Made by a program: the position numbers and the translations under genes. A stretch of 9,722 nucleotides of DNA from an uncultured Propionibacteriaceae bacterium (GTDB taxonomy: Bacteria > Actinomycetota > Actinomycetes > Propionibacteriales > Propionibacteriaceae). The stretch spans positions 1 through 9,722 of the forward strand of contig CAKZJI010000366.1 of NCBI GenBank assembly GCA_936941515.1, read 5' to 3'. How positions within the stretch are numbered: the first letter of the stretch is position 1; each line of letters opens with the position of its first letter. The notes beneath the pieces are model-generated. The model made no database searches. It was not told where the DNA came from and was given only the letters and a program-made list of their open reading frames with translations. Positions 1 through 6,303 of the stretch are shown here, piece after piece.

Positions 1-1
1 T

Positions 2-79
2 GATCAGCGCATCCCCCTCAGTGCCGTGCCCCTTGCGGGCCAGGAGCATCGGGTGCTGCTTGAGTCGTTCGATTCATGA
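2..79 (+). CDS. C-terminal tail of an unidentified protein (partial, runs off left edge)
   Basis: Frame 2 is open from the window edge to a TGA at 77-79 and encodes 25 residues ending in VLLESFDS. The peptide has the balanced composition of a real protein terminus (PLSAVPLAGQEHRVLLES), unlike the arginine- and proline-rich noise in the other frames here. A perfect 7-bp hairpin begins 15 nt after the stop, which fits a gene end. I do not recognise the family. The fragment is too short to assign, and a chance open frame remains possible. Confidence 0.3.
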   Translation, partial: DQRIPLSAVPLAGQEHRVLLESFDS

Positions 80-93
80 ATACATCTACGAAC

Positions 94-110
94 GTCGCAT
101 TCGATGCGAC
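94..110 (+). terminator. Candidate hairpin terminator after the left-edge gene tail
   Basis: GTCGCAT (94-100), loop TCG, ATGCGAC (104-110) forms a perfect 7-bp stem followed by CTTT. It starts 15 nt downstream of the TGA at 77-79. The T-tract is short, so termination strength is doubtful. A second, weaker inverted repeat (CCAGGC 120-125 / GCCTGG 132-137) follows it. Confidence 0.35.
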
Positions 111-578
111 CTTTCGGACCCAGGCCCTGAAGCCTGGAGGACGTGATGGCAGCCAAGAGGGGTCGAGCGGCACTGCGTGTTGGCGGCAGTGGACCGGGAA
201 CGGTTGGAGCATCTTGCCGGTTCGCGCGCCGCAACCGTCGCCGCCGCCGACACCGTGACGCGCCGCTGATTTGCTCCGCGAGCGTGGGCCGGTAGCCGGC
301 GTTGGGCTCCATCGCCCGCCGGCAGCCTGCGTCAGCGCAACGAGCGACACCACGTCCGGGCGCTTGCGTCCGCGCGACGCATGTCGCCTAATGAACCTGA
401 ACGGCAGCCGAACAAGAAGGGAGGGGTGTGTGCTGAAGGGGCGATTCAAGCCGGCGCATGGGGCGATGGCGCGCGACGGTATTCGGGGGGCTCTCGGCCT
501 GAGGCCTGAGGCAATCGCGCCCCGCCGGATCGACGGCTGGCGCACGCCCGGCGCGGCCTGAGCCGGCCCTTCGCGAAA
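111..578. other. Stretch without a recognisable gene
   Basis: Open frames exist on both strands, as expected in such GC-rich DNA, but their translations are rich in R, P, G and A and show no domain or motif I recognise. One small frame beginning with ATG at 148, after a GGAGG-like sequence, yields a 49-residue arginine-rich peptide that I do not trust. No tRNA, repeat array or insertion-sequence terminus was seen. It may be the upstream region of the LysE-type gene, or degraded coding DNA. Confidence 0.4.
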
Positions 579-1052
579 ATGGACATCACCCTTTCTTTCG
601 GCGGCATCGCGGCCCTGTTCACCGCCATGGCCGTGTTGGCGACGGTGCCCAGCACCAGTGTGCTGATCGTCACCACGCGCGCCGCGACCCAGGGGTTCAT
701 GCACGGCGCGTGGGTCAGCGCCGGCGTGGTGCTGGGCGATCTGTTCTTCATCGTGTTGGCGATTGCCGGGCTGGCGATGCTGATCGAGTGGCTGGGCCCG
801 TTCTTCGTCGCCATCAAGATCGCCGGGGCGCTTTACCTGGTGTGGTTGGGCCAGGCGCTGTGGCGGCGCAGTCACGGCATGGTGTCAACCGGTGCCGAGG
901 TCGCACCGGCCTCGGTGTTCGGCAGCTTCTTCAGCGGCCTGGCGCTGACCCTGGGCGACCAGAAGGCGGTGCTTTTTTATCTGGGCTTTCTGCCGGCCTT
1001 TGTCAATCTGGGTGCGCTCACGGTGCCCGATACCGCCATCGTCATGGCCGCC
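579..1052 (+). CDS. LysE/RhtB-family amino-acid exporter, N-terminal part only
   Basis: Family members are inner-membrane proteins of about 200 residues with around six helices that export amino acids such as lysine, threonine or homoserine lactones. About 157 family-like residues are visible here. They include the conserved first helix region (PSTSVLIVTTRAATQGFMHG, residues 24-43), hydrophobic segments near 46-69 and 73-94, and the GLALTLGDQKAVLFYLGFLP block (120-139). The similarity stops near residue 157 (position ~1050). The last helix is missing and the frame continues directly into malic-enzyme sequence. The reading frame remains open on the + strand to a TAG at 1752-1754, but everything after ~1266 is antisense to the ROK gene. 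The ATG at 579 matches the usual family N-terminus but has no clear ribosome-binding site. Sequence style suggests a proteobacterial source, unlike the right part of the window. A functional transporter is unlikely. Confidence 0.75.
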
Positions 1053-1266
1053 GGCGCCGTCGACGTCGTCATGGTCGACCGCGACGGCGCGCTCGCCGAG
1101 GGTGACGACTCGCTCTCGGCCTCGCACGCCGAGCTCGCGGCGCGCACCAACCCGCGGCGCGTCACCGGCAGCCTCGAGGAGGTGCTCGAGGGCGCCGACG
1201 TCTTCATCGGCGTCAGTGCGCCGGGGGTGCTCAAGGCCGAGTGGATCCGTGACCGGATGGCCGACG
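1053..1266 (+). pseudogene. Internal fragment of an NAD(P)-dependent malic enzyme, fused in frame to the LysE-type gene
   Basis: About 70 codons from roughly 1053 encode a stretch typical of the C-terminal NAD(P)-binding domain of malic enzymes, which oxidatively decarboxylate malate to pyruvate. VDVVMVDRDGAL matches the end of the second Rossmann strand and its acidic turn. HAELAARTNP followed by GSLEEVLEGADVFIGVSAPGVL is the family signature leading to the cofactor-contacting loop, and WIRDRMADE normally precedes the ALANP-type motif. That motif, the catalytic N-terminal domain and the rest of the cofactor domain are all absent. Both ends are abrupt. It cannot be active and is best read as a displaced or misassembled fragment, probably from a high-GC actinobacterium. 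The exact edges are uncertain by about 10-15 bases. Confidence 0.75.
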
Positions 1267-2039
1267 AGCTCCTGCGCGGCAGCCAGCAGTGGATCATCGG
1301 CCAGGGCGTCATGAAAACGCTGTCCCCAGCTGGTCCACGCCTCCCCCACCATACCGGTTGCGCCCTGGTGCCCCACCAAAAGCTCATCGCCCACGACAGC
1401 TCCCGCACCAACGCCTGCGCCAACAGTGGCGACTGCGAAGTTGCTGACCCCGCGACCATGGCCAACCCAATGCTCGGCCAGCGTCAAGGCATCGACATCG
1501 TTGGCGGCAGTGCAGGGCAGGTTCGTCAGCTCGGTGACCCGGGCGGACAGGTTTCCACCATCCCAACCGAGGAGCCGCGCTGCCCTCACCTGGCCAGCCG
1601 GATCCACCTCCGCCGCAAGGGCAACCCCTATCGACGAGATCGGCGCGTAGTCCGCCGCAAACCCCACAACAACATCAGCTATGGCCTGCGCCGTTGTCTC
1701 GGCCGTCGAGGTGTCGGCATCACACACCTCCGTTGCGTGTATCCGCCCGGCTAAGCCGGTGACCACGGCATGCAGCTCACCGGGGATGACCTTCACCCCG
1801 ACAAACTTCGCAGCGTCGTCAACCACCACAAGGGGTAGAGCGGGACGTCCTAACTGATGGTGTGGCCCCGGCTGCTGTTCGCGAAGTATGCCAGCTGACA
1901 CGAGGGGGGTGGTCAAGCGTGTCATGGAACCGGAGCTGAGACCGGTCCGCCTGGCTATGCCGACTCTCGCGATAGGTCCATAACGTAAGACCGTCTGCAC
2001 CACAAGTCTCGACGTCGGGTCGATGCTGCTTAATTTCAC
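1265..2039 (-). CDS. ROK-family transcriptional repressor, 3'-truncated
   Basis: ROK repressors combine an N-terminal winged helix-turn-helix with a sugar-kinase-like domain and usually control sugar-use genes. Here the helix-turn-helix is clear (RVGIARRTGLSSGSMTRLTT, residues 25-44, then the wing to ~55). The kinase-like domain starts near residue 78 (FVGVKV). The family block ANDVDALTLAEHWVGHGRGV (179-198) and glycine-rich VGAGVGAGAVVG (206-217) follow. The usual zinc motif (CxCGxxGC) is not seen before the break. Family-like sequence fades at about residue 255 (~1270), where malic-enzyme sequence begins on the other strand, so over 100 residues are missing. The frame stays open to 885, but only as antisense of the LysE/malic genes. 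The start is GTG (2037-2039), with GAGGAGG (2045-2051) five bases upstream. The gene lies 255 bp downstream of the alpha-galactosidase, which it plausibly regulates (inference). Tandem operator-like palindromes lie 30-59 bp upstream of its start. Confidence 0.8.
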
Positions 2040-2061
2040 GCAGTCCTCCTCGTCTGTTTGG

Positions 2062-2098
2062 CTACGACGTTAGCGCTGACTACGACGTTAGCGCCAAC
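2062..2098 (-). promoter_or_regulatory. Tandem operator-like palindromes upstream of the ROK gene
   Basis: A 14-bp direct repeat (CTACGACGTTAGCG at 2062-2075 and 2080-2093, period 18) contains two CG-centred imperfect palindromes. These are GTTAGCGCTGAC (2069-2080) and GTTAGCGCCAAC (2087-2098), each one base from the perfect dyad GTTAGCGCTAAC. CG-centred dyads of this form are typical of LacI/GalR-type operators in Actinobacteria. The pair begins 30 bp upstream of the ROK start codon and would cover its promoter or leader. Autoregulation by the ROK protein, or control by an unseen LacI-type repressor, is inference. Confidence 0.6.
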
Positions 2099-2294
2099 AG
2101 ACAGTTCACTTACACCCCCCGTCCGGTAGAAGAGCTGCCCGCGCAGATCGCTCCACAGCCTGTCGAGGCAAGAGCGACGATGCCTGCCTGCAGCATGTGT
2201 CGTCACGATGAGATTCTGGACGGTGTGCCCCCTCCAGCAGGCAGCAGGTCGACTCCCACCGTGAGACACCCGGTCTGCCTGCATCCCCTCATCC
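2099..2294. other. Intergenic DNA between alpha-galactosidase and the ROK gene
   Basis: Together with the operator region this makes a 255-bp gap (2040-2294). It should carry the 3' end of the alpha-galactosidase transcript and the ROK promoter. No strong intrinsic terminator was found. A minus-strand open frame (2284 down to 2036) overlaps the ROK start by four bases (GTGA), but its composition is not protein-like and it reads through the operators. No convincing -35/-10 pair was found. TTGGCG...TAACGT with a 19-bp spacer inside the operators is the best candidate. Confidence 0.4.
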
Positions 2295-4439
2295 TCAGAT
2301 CCTGACGATGTCGAAGAGCACAGCCGACGATGGCCGCAGCACCGGAGCCCTCAGGCCGACATCCATCAGCTGGGCACCGGTGAGCTCTAACCGTTCAGGG
2401 GAATTCAGCCATGGAACCTGATGGCTCGGTGGGACCATCGTGCGGTCAATGACTTCGACGCGGTAGCGAGCAGAGGCCTCAAGCCCGGGAAAGCGCAGCA
2501 TGCCGAGGTTCACACAGGCAGTGGCCTCCAGCATCGCCAGCGAGTAGATCCCACCCTGCTCTCCCACCAGACCTTTAAACCAGACGCCGCCATCCGGCAT
2601 CTCGACACGCACAAGCCGCCCGCTGAGCAGGCGTCCCCGGTTGTTCTTGTACCACTGGATCCACCAGCGCAACTCCTCAAGTTCCCCCTCACTCGCCTGA
2701 GCCAGGTCCCATTCAATCCCCAGATGCCCGAAGACGGCGGTGGCCGCCCGATAGCCCAGGTTATGCCGACGTCCCGTCACATGAGATTGTCCAGAGGCGA
2801 TGTGGGAGCCCATGACCTCTGGCGGCAGCAGCTGAGCTGTCCACCACAGCATCCGCTGCCGGTCGTCCGGGTCGATGTTGTCTGACACCCAGACCCTTTC
2901 TGCACGCTCCAGCACCTCCAGGTCGATGCGAGAGCCACCTGATGAGCAGGATTCGAACTCGACGCCGGGGAACCGAAGTCGCAGCTCATCGAGCAGCTCA
3001 TAGAAGGCTCTGGTCTGAGCCGCCACCGCAGGACGGCCGTCAGGAGCCGTCCCGGCGTCATTCAAGTCACGGTTGTGGTCCCATTTCACATACGAGACCT
3101 CATACTCCTCCAGGATCGCGCTCATCTGCCCGAGAACATGGGCGAAGGCTCCGGGGATGGAGAGGTTGAGCACCTGTTGGAATCGTCCCTCGTAGGGCAG
3201 CCGGTCGTCCAGCTGCATCAGCCATTCCGGATGAGCTCGTGCCAGTTCAGAGTCCGGATTCACCATCTCAGGTTCGAACCAGAGTCCGAACTGCATACCA
3301 AGCCCCATCACCCGGTTGACCAGCGGATGCAGACCCTCAGGCCAGATCTCCGGGCTGACGAACCAGTCCCCCAAGCCCGCACGATCATTGCGACGTGCAC
3401 CGAACCAGCCATCATCCAGGATGAATCGCTCCACCCCAATCGCCGCCGCGCGCTCTGCCAGATCCATAAGTCGCGCAGAGTCGTGATCGAAGTAGACGGC
3501 CTCCCACACATTGAGGCTGACTGGTCGACCTGATCCAGGGTTGGCCGGCCGGGTCCGCAGATGATTGTGGAACCGGGCAGCCTGGGCATCCAGGCCGACG
3601 GCATGATTGAAGTACACCCAGGGGGTGTCATACGTCTCGCCAGCACGCAGTCGCCCCTCGCCGGGAAGCAGCAGTTCCCCGCCCCCAATCACCTGGGCTC
3701 CTCCGAATTCACGCTCCGCGATGTGGATGTGGTTGCCGCTCCACGCAACGTGGCAACCCCAGATCTCTCCATGGGCATAGCTGAATCCGGCCTCCCCGAG
3801 ACTCAGCACATAGGCGGCATCGGCTCCCGTGCGTCCATGGCGTCCCTCCCTGCGATGAGTCCCCACACCCAGCTGCGAACGCTGAGGCATCCGCTCGGCG
3901 GCCCAACGTCCGGCAAAGTCCAGGAGATCCCTCGCCTGCCCGGGCACGGGAAACCGCACAGTGAGTTCCTGCACCTCGAAGGCCTCTGTCCCCAGATTCA
4001 TCAGGTGGGCGCGCGCACGCACGAGTCCGCTGGGCAGCAGTTCAATCACAAGCCGCAACCGCAACTCGGCCGCCACGGCCTCAGCCTCATAGACAACCTG
4101 GGCCGACCCACAAGCCGCAAAACCACGGGCAGGCTGGCCGTCCACCAGCACGGAGGTCACCCGCCAGTCGGGGCTCCACGCACGTCCTTCCCGAGAGCCG
4201 ATCAGCCCTGGAATTCCGCACCACCCAAAACGCGCCTCGGGAATCACGCCCACCCGAAGCCCTTGATCCAACGAGTTTCCCGGCACCATCCAGGCGGATC
4301 CTGCATCCAGCGCTGTAAAGTCTCCGGCCTCAAGTTCACCAGGATCACGTCCCCAGTGCACCACTTCCGGCAGCCCCTCCTGGCGCGTCGCCAGCAGGAC
4401 TGCGACCCCATCAGCACGCAGCACGATCTGCGTATCCAT
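2295..4439 (-). CDS. Alpha-galactosidase, glycoside hydrolase family 36
   Basis: Predicted to release alpha-1,6-linked galactose from melibiose, raffinose or stachyose with retention of configuration. No signal peptide is seen, so it should act on imported oligosaccharides in the cytoplasm. The 714 residues match the usual length of bacterial GH36 enzymes (about 700-750). An N-terminal beta-sandwich (to ~300) precedes the (beta/alpha)8 barrel. The barrel carries VWEAVYFDHD (near 311-320), ILDDGWFGAR (340-349), LWFEPEMVNPDSE, YVKWDHNRDLND with the likely nucleophile D454, ESCSSGGSRID (substrate-site loop near 497), and VSDNIDP with the likely acid/base D520. A small C-terminal beta domain follows. 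I place the start at the ATG at 4437-4439 because AAAGGA (4445-4450) lies five bases upstream of it. The ATG two codons earlier would overlap that site. The gene is followed on the same strand by the ROK repressor. No transporter gene is visible in the window. Confidence 0.93.
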   Translation of the reverse strand: MDTQIVLRADGVAVLLATRQEGLPEVVHWGRDPGELEAGDFTALDAGSAWMVPGNSLDQGLRVGVIPEARFGWCGIPGLIGSREGRAWSPDWRVTSVLVDGQPARGFAACGSAQVVYEAEAVAAELRLRLVIELLPSGLVRARAHLMNLGTEAFEVQELTVRFPVPGQARDLLDFAGRWAAERMPQRSQLGVGTHRREGRHGRTGADAAYVLSLGEAGFSYAHGEIWGCHVAWSGNHIHIAEREFGGAQVIGGGELLLPGEGRLRAGETYDTPWVYFNHAVGLDAQAARFHNHLRTRPANPGSGRPVSLNVWEAVYFDHDSARLMDLAERAAAIGVERFILDDGWFGARRNDRAGLGDWFVSPEIWPEGLHPLVNRVMGLGMQFGLWFEPEMVNPDSELARAHPEWLMQLDDRLPYEGRFQQVLNLSIPGAFAHVLGQMSAILEEYEVSYVKWDHNRDLNDAGTAPDGRPAVAAQTRAFYELLDELRLRFPGVEFESCSSGGSRIDLEVLERAERVWVSDNIDPDDRQRMLWWTAQLLPPEVMGSHIASGQSHVTGRRHNLGYRAATAVFGHLGIEWDLAQASEGELEELRWWIQWYKNNRGRLLSGRLVRVEMPDGGVWFKGLVGEQGGIYSLAMLEATACVNLGMLRFPGLEASARYRVEVIDRTMVPPSHQVPWLNSPERLELTGAQLMDVGLRAPVLRPSSAVLFDIVRI

Positions 4440-4451
4440 ACTCATCCTTTA

Positions 4452-4464
4452 TTTTTGCCAAAAA
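4452..4464 (-). promoter_or_regulatory. Perfect AT-rich dyad (candidate operator) at the alpha-galactosidase transcription start
   Basis: TTTTTG-C-CAAAAA is a perfect odd-centred inverted repeat. It lies between the predicted -10 and the ribosome-binding site, over the expected transcription start. ROK repressors of the XylR/NagC/Mlc type bind AT-rich dyads with T-runs and A-runs flanking a short centre, so the neighbouring ROK protein is the obvious candidate binder (inference). A one-base spacer is too short for a useful RNA hairpin, so an operator is more likely than a terminator. Confidence 0.5.
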
Positions 4465-4493
4465 GATTAGATCCAGCCTACTCCCCCCGACAA
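4464..4493 (-). promoter_or_regulatory. Promoter of the alpha-galactosidase gene
   Basis: On the minus strand, TTGTCG (4493-4488) and TAATCT (4469-4464) are separated by 18 bp. TAATCT fits the actinobacterial TANNNT -10. Transcription would begin near 4457, giving a leader of roughly 18 nt that contains AAAGGA. The promoter sits wholly in the 58-bp gap after the ABM gene, so the alpha-galactosidase probably has its own promoter. Confidence 0.5.
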
Positions 4494-4497
4494 CGGC

Positions 4498-4803
4498 TCA
4501 TGCCAGGGGGCCCCATCCGCCGGATCCCTCACATTCCTCGGGCGCCAGGTACGCAGACGGCTCGTCGACTGCCCGTAGCAGCACCGGGGTCAGGAGCATC
4601 TTTGCCTCATGCCCGGACAAGGCCCTTCGGTAACTGCCGACATCACGCCAGCGGCTGACAAGCGCCCACAGAGTCGGCTCATCAGCATTGACCACCAGAT
4701 CCACTCCCTGGCATCCATCCCGACCTCGCCAGAAATCTGCAGCAGCCTCGAGTCCCGACGCCAGTTCTTCATCGACATCACGAAAACGTATGAGTGCAAG
4801 CAC
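4498..4803 (-). CDS. Small ABM-domain (antibiotic biosynthesis monooxygenase-like) protein
   Basis: A 101-residue cytoplasmic protein with the look of the ABM dimeric alpha/beta-barrel family. The opening strand is LALIRFRDVDE, a helix covers about 12-25, and then come strand GVDLVVNADEPTLWALVSRWRDVGSYRRALS (roughly 34-64, with the family pattern of a strand ending in W followed by an S[YF]R helix) and a last strand-like LLRAVDEPSAYLAP. ABM proteins include cofactor-free quinol monooxygenases and haem-degrading enzymes, but many are uncharacterised and no substrate can be read here. The start is GTG at 4801-4803, with GGGAGGAG (4809-4816) five bases upstream. An in-frame ATG at 4837-4839 lacks this support. 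It diverges from zur, and a Zur-box-like dyad overlies its probable -10. The family assignment is moderately secure. Confidence 0.7.
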   Translation of the reverse strand: MLALIRFRDVDEELASGLEAAADFWRGRDGCQGVDLVVNADEPTLWALVSRWRDVGSYRRALSGHEAKMLLTPVLLRAVDEPSAYLAPEECEGSGGWGPLA

Positions 4804-4845
4804 AGCGACTCCTCCCTGTGAGCTCAAGCCCAGACCCAACGCCTA

Positions 4846-4860
4846 TGATATCCATTCTCA
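4846..4860 (-). promoter_or_regulatory. zur: Candidate Zur box over the -10 of the ABM gene
   Basis: The minus strand reads TGAGAATGGATATCA. By eye it agrees at 11 of 15 positions with the Streptomyces-type Zur box TGAAAATGATTTTCA as I remember it, and it keeps the outer TGAnA...TnTCA dyad. It overlaps a -10-like TATCAT (4850-4845), 43 bp upstream of the ABM start, where a bound repressor would block transcription. The adjacent divergent gene encodes Zur. No comparable site was found close to the zur start. Confidence 0.4.
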
Positions 4861-5127
4861 CGAGTCTGGAATCCCCCTACATCGGACCCTTCAGGTCCAC
4901 CAGCGGCACCGGAGCAGGGCCAGCATGCCGCCCACTGGCTCAAACCGCAGGCCACAGGCAGACATCAAGACCACGGCCGACCTCTCGCAGTACAATCGCA
5001 CCTGACACCGGAAATCTCATGAACCCCCTCACGCCAGGAGTGTTCCGGTAGGGTTGCACCATAGAGCACGGCGACCATCTTGGCCATGCGGCTGGAATCT
5101 ATCGGGACGCCTCTCACGGAGATCACT
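4861..5127. other. Rest of the ABM-zur divergent intergenic region
   Basis: With 4804-4860 this makes a 324-bp gap, long for this compact block. No gene is credible in it. A -10-like TACAAT lies at 4991-4996 and a TANNNT (TAGGGT) at 5049-5054 on the + strand, but neither has a good -35. A perfect 7-bp inverted repeat, ACCGGAA (5007-5013) and TTCCGGT (5043-5049), brackets 29 bases and could form a stem in a zur leader transcript. The zur ribosome-binding site GGAG is at 5118-5121. Confidence 0.4.
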
Positions 5128-5529
5128 ATGACGAGCACTAGTACGCGGAACACATGGCAGCGCGCCGCAGTCCGGGCCCTGCTGGCAAACACCGAGGAGT
5201 TCCGCACAGCAGCCCAGATTCACTCAGAGTTGCGCCAGGTTGGAGACAAGGTAGGGTTGGCAACCGTCTACCGGGCGCTTCAAAGCATGAGCGAGTCCGG
5301 TGATCTTGATGTGCTCCGCACTCCTGACGGGGAGGCTGCCTACCGCATGTGCTCCAACAGCCATCACCATCACCTGGTCTGCCGCTCGTGCGGAACCGCA
5401 GTCGAGATAGCCGGTGAGGCTGTCGAGACCTGGGCGAATGAAGTGGCCAGTGAACACGGCTTCACCGATGCGGGACACAATCTGGAGATCTTCGGCCTCT
5501 GCCGGAATTGCTCTCAACAGCAGGCCTGA
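5128..5529 (+). CDS. zur: Zinc uptake regulator Zur (Fur family)
   Basis: A 133-residue metal-responsive repressor that shuts off zinc uptake genes when zinc is plentiful. The N-terminal winged helix contains RAAVRALLANTEEFRTAAQ, then the recognition region KVGLATVYRALQ (41-52) and the wing at DVLRTPDGEAAYR. The dimerisation and metal domain has HHHHLVCRSCG (79-89; C85 and C88) and the C-terminal CRNC (C125, C128), the two CxxC pairs of the structural zinc site. C75, H79-H82, H110 and H117 are candidate ligands of the sensing sites. The LRTPDGEAAYR...HHHHLVCR pattern and the setting next to recO and uppS, as in Mycobacterium furB/zur, favour Zur over Fur. I chose the ATG at 5128 because GGAG lies six bases upstream and the family begins here; an in-frame ATG at 5080 would add 16 atypical residues. 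It converges on recO across a 45-bp gap. Confidence 0.9.
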   Translation: MTSTSTRNTWQRAAVRALLANTEEFRTAAQIHSELRQVGDKVGLATVYRALQSMSESGDLDVLRTPDGEAAYRMCSNSHHHHLVCRSCGTAVEIAGEAVETWANEVASEHGFTDAGHNLEIFGLCRNCSQQQA

Positions 5530-5546
5530 CAACCCCCATCCCAACA

Positions 5547-5565
5547 GCAGGATCCTTCGTCCTGC
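5547..5565. terminator. Shared hairpin between convergent zur and recO
   Basis: GCAGGA (5547-5552) and TCCTGC (5560-5565) form a 6-bp stem with a 7-base loop in the centre of the 45-bp gap between the two stop codons. It could act on both transcripts. Neither strand has a clear T-tract, so it may be a weak or pausing site. Confidence 0.4.
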
Positions 5566-5574
5566 ATCCAGGCC

Positions 5575-6303
5575 TCAGGGTAAGGCGAGGAATGGCAACG
5601 ACTTGAGGCTCCGTTCAAGATGCCAGGAGGCGAAGGAGGAGACGAGCTTGTGCGCCCGAAACCTCAGCGAGGGCTCTGCTGCGCAGACCTTGTTCCAGTC
5701 GCCTGCCAACAGAGCGCCGACCAACACGAGAAGATCGGGGCTGGCAGAAGTTGACGCAGGCGGACGGCACTCCGGACAGACCGCTCCCCCCAGCTGAGAG
5801 GAGAACCAGCGCAATTGCGCTGTCTGTCCGCAATTGGCACAGGCCTCAAGGGAGACTGCCCAGCCGGCGGCAGCCAGGCTGCGCAGCAGATACGAGTCCA
5901 CCACCGCAGTCAGCGGCAGCCGGCCGCGTCCCAAGGCGAGCAGACCTCCGAGCAGCAGCCGATACTGCGACATTGAAGGCGAATGATCCTCGGCGACGAG
6001 ACGGTCAGCGGCTTCAACCAGCACCTGCGCAGCACAGAACCGGTCATAGTCAGCGCCCATCAGAGACGGATGCAGCGACTCCACCTGCGTCACGATGTCC
6101 AGAGCGCCTCGCCCTTGCACCAGCTGAAGATCAATGTGGCTGAACGGCTCCAGTCTGGCGCCGAACCTGGAGCTGGTCTTGCGCACGCCCTTCGCCACTG
6201 CGCGCACCTTCCCGCGCTGCTTGGTGAGCAGACTGATGATCCGGTCGGACTCCCCCAGCTTCCAGGTGCGCAACACCACAGCCTCATCACGATAAGTACG
6301 CAC
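5575..6303 (-). CDS. recO: DNA repair protein RecO
   Basis: RecO works with RecR (and RecF) to load RecA onto single-stranded DNA covered by SSB during gap repair and recombination, and it can anneal strands. The 242 residues match the family. The N-terminal OB fold begins [20 protein letters not shown] (4-23), followed by the basic strand [24 protein letters not shown]. The helical domain carries the zinc-ribbon cysteines C155/C158 and C176/C179 (CANC...CPEC). Two GTG codons are adjacent at the start (6304-6306 and 6301-6303). I prefer 6303 because it lies six bases after a TAAACT -10 and no ribosome-binding site is present, suggesting a leaderless message. The choice changes only one residue. 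It diverges from uppS over 33 bp and converges with zur. Confidence 0.92.
   Translation of the reverse strand: MRTYRDEAVVLRTWKLGESDRIISLLTKQRGKVRAVAKGVRKTSSRFGARLEPFSHIDLQLVQGRGALDIVTQVESLHPSLMGADYDRFCAAQVLVEAADRLVAEDHSPSMSQYRLLLGGLLALGRGRLPLTAVVDSYLLRSLAAAGWAVSLEACANCGQTAQLRWFSSQLGGAVCPECRPPASTSASPDLLVLVGALLAGDWNKVCAAEPSLRFRAHKLVSSFASWHLERSLKSLPFLALP

Noticed and set aside
885..1264. Continuation of the ROK minus frame beyond the break
   Set aside because: The translation is antisense to recognisable malic-enzyme and LysE sequence and is low in complexity. It is an open frame caused by GC-rich codon use.
1275..1754. Continuation of the LysE/malic + frame to the stop at 1752
   Set aside because: Its translation is rich in P, R and H with no family resemblance, and it lies antisense to well-supported ROK coding sequence.
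2036..2284. Minus-strand 82-codon open frame overlapping the ROK start by GTGA
   Set aside because: The overlap resembles translational coupling, but the peptide has no recognisable domain, reads straight through the tandem operators and lacks a good ribosome-binding site. The alpha-galactosidase/ROK gap is better explained as regulatory DNA.
3561..4658. 365-codon plus-strand open frame opposite the alpha-galactosidase
   Set aside because: It has no motif, is rich in P, H and R, and is fully antisense to a complete GH36 enzyme with all catalytic motifs.
5515..5551. CAACAGCAGG occurring twice (5515-5524 and 5542-5551)
   Set aside because: It is a 10-bp repeat partly inside the zur C-terminal glutamine codons, too short and simple to indicate an element.
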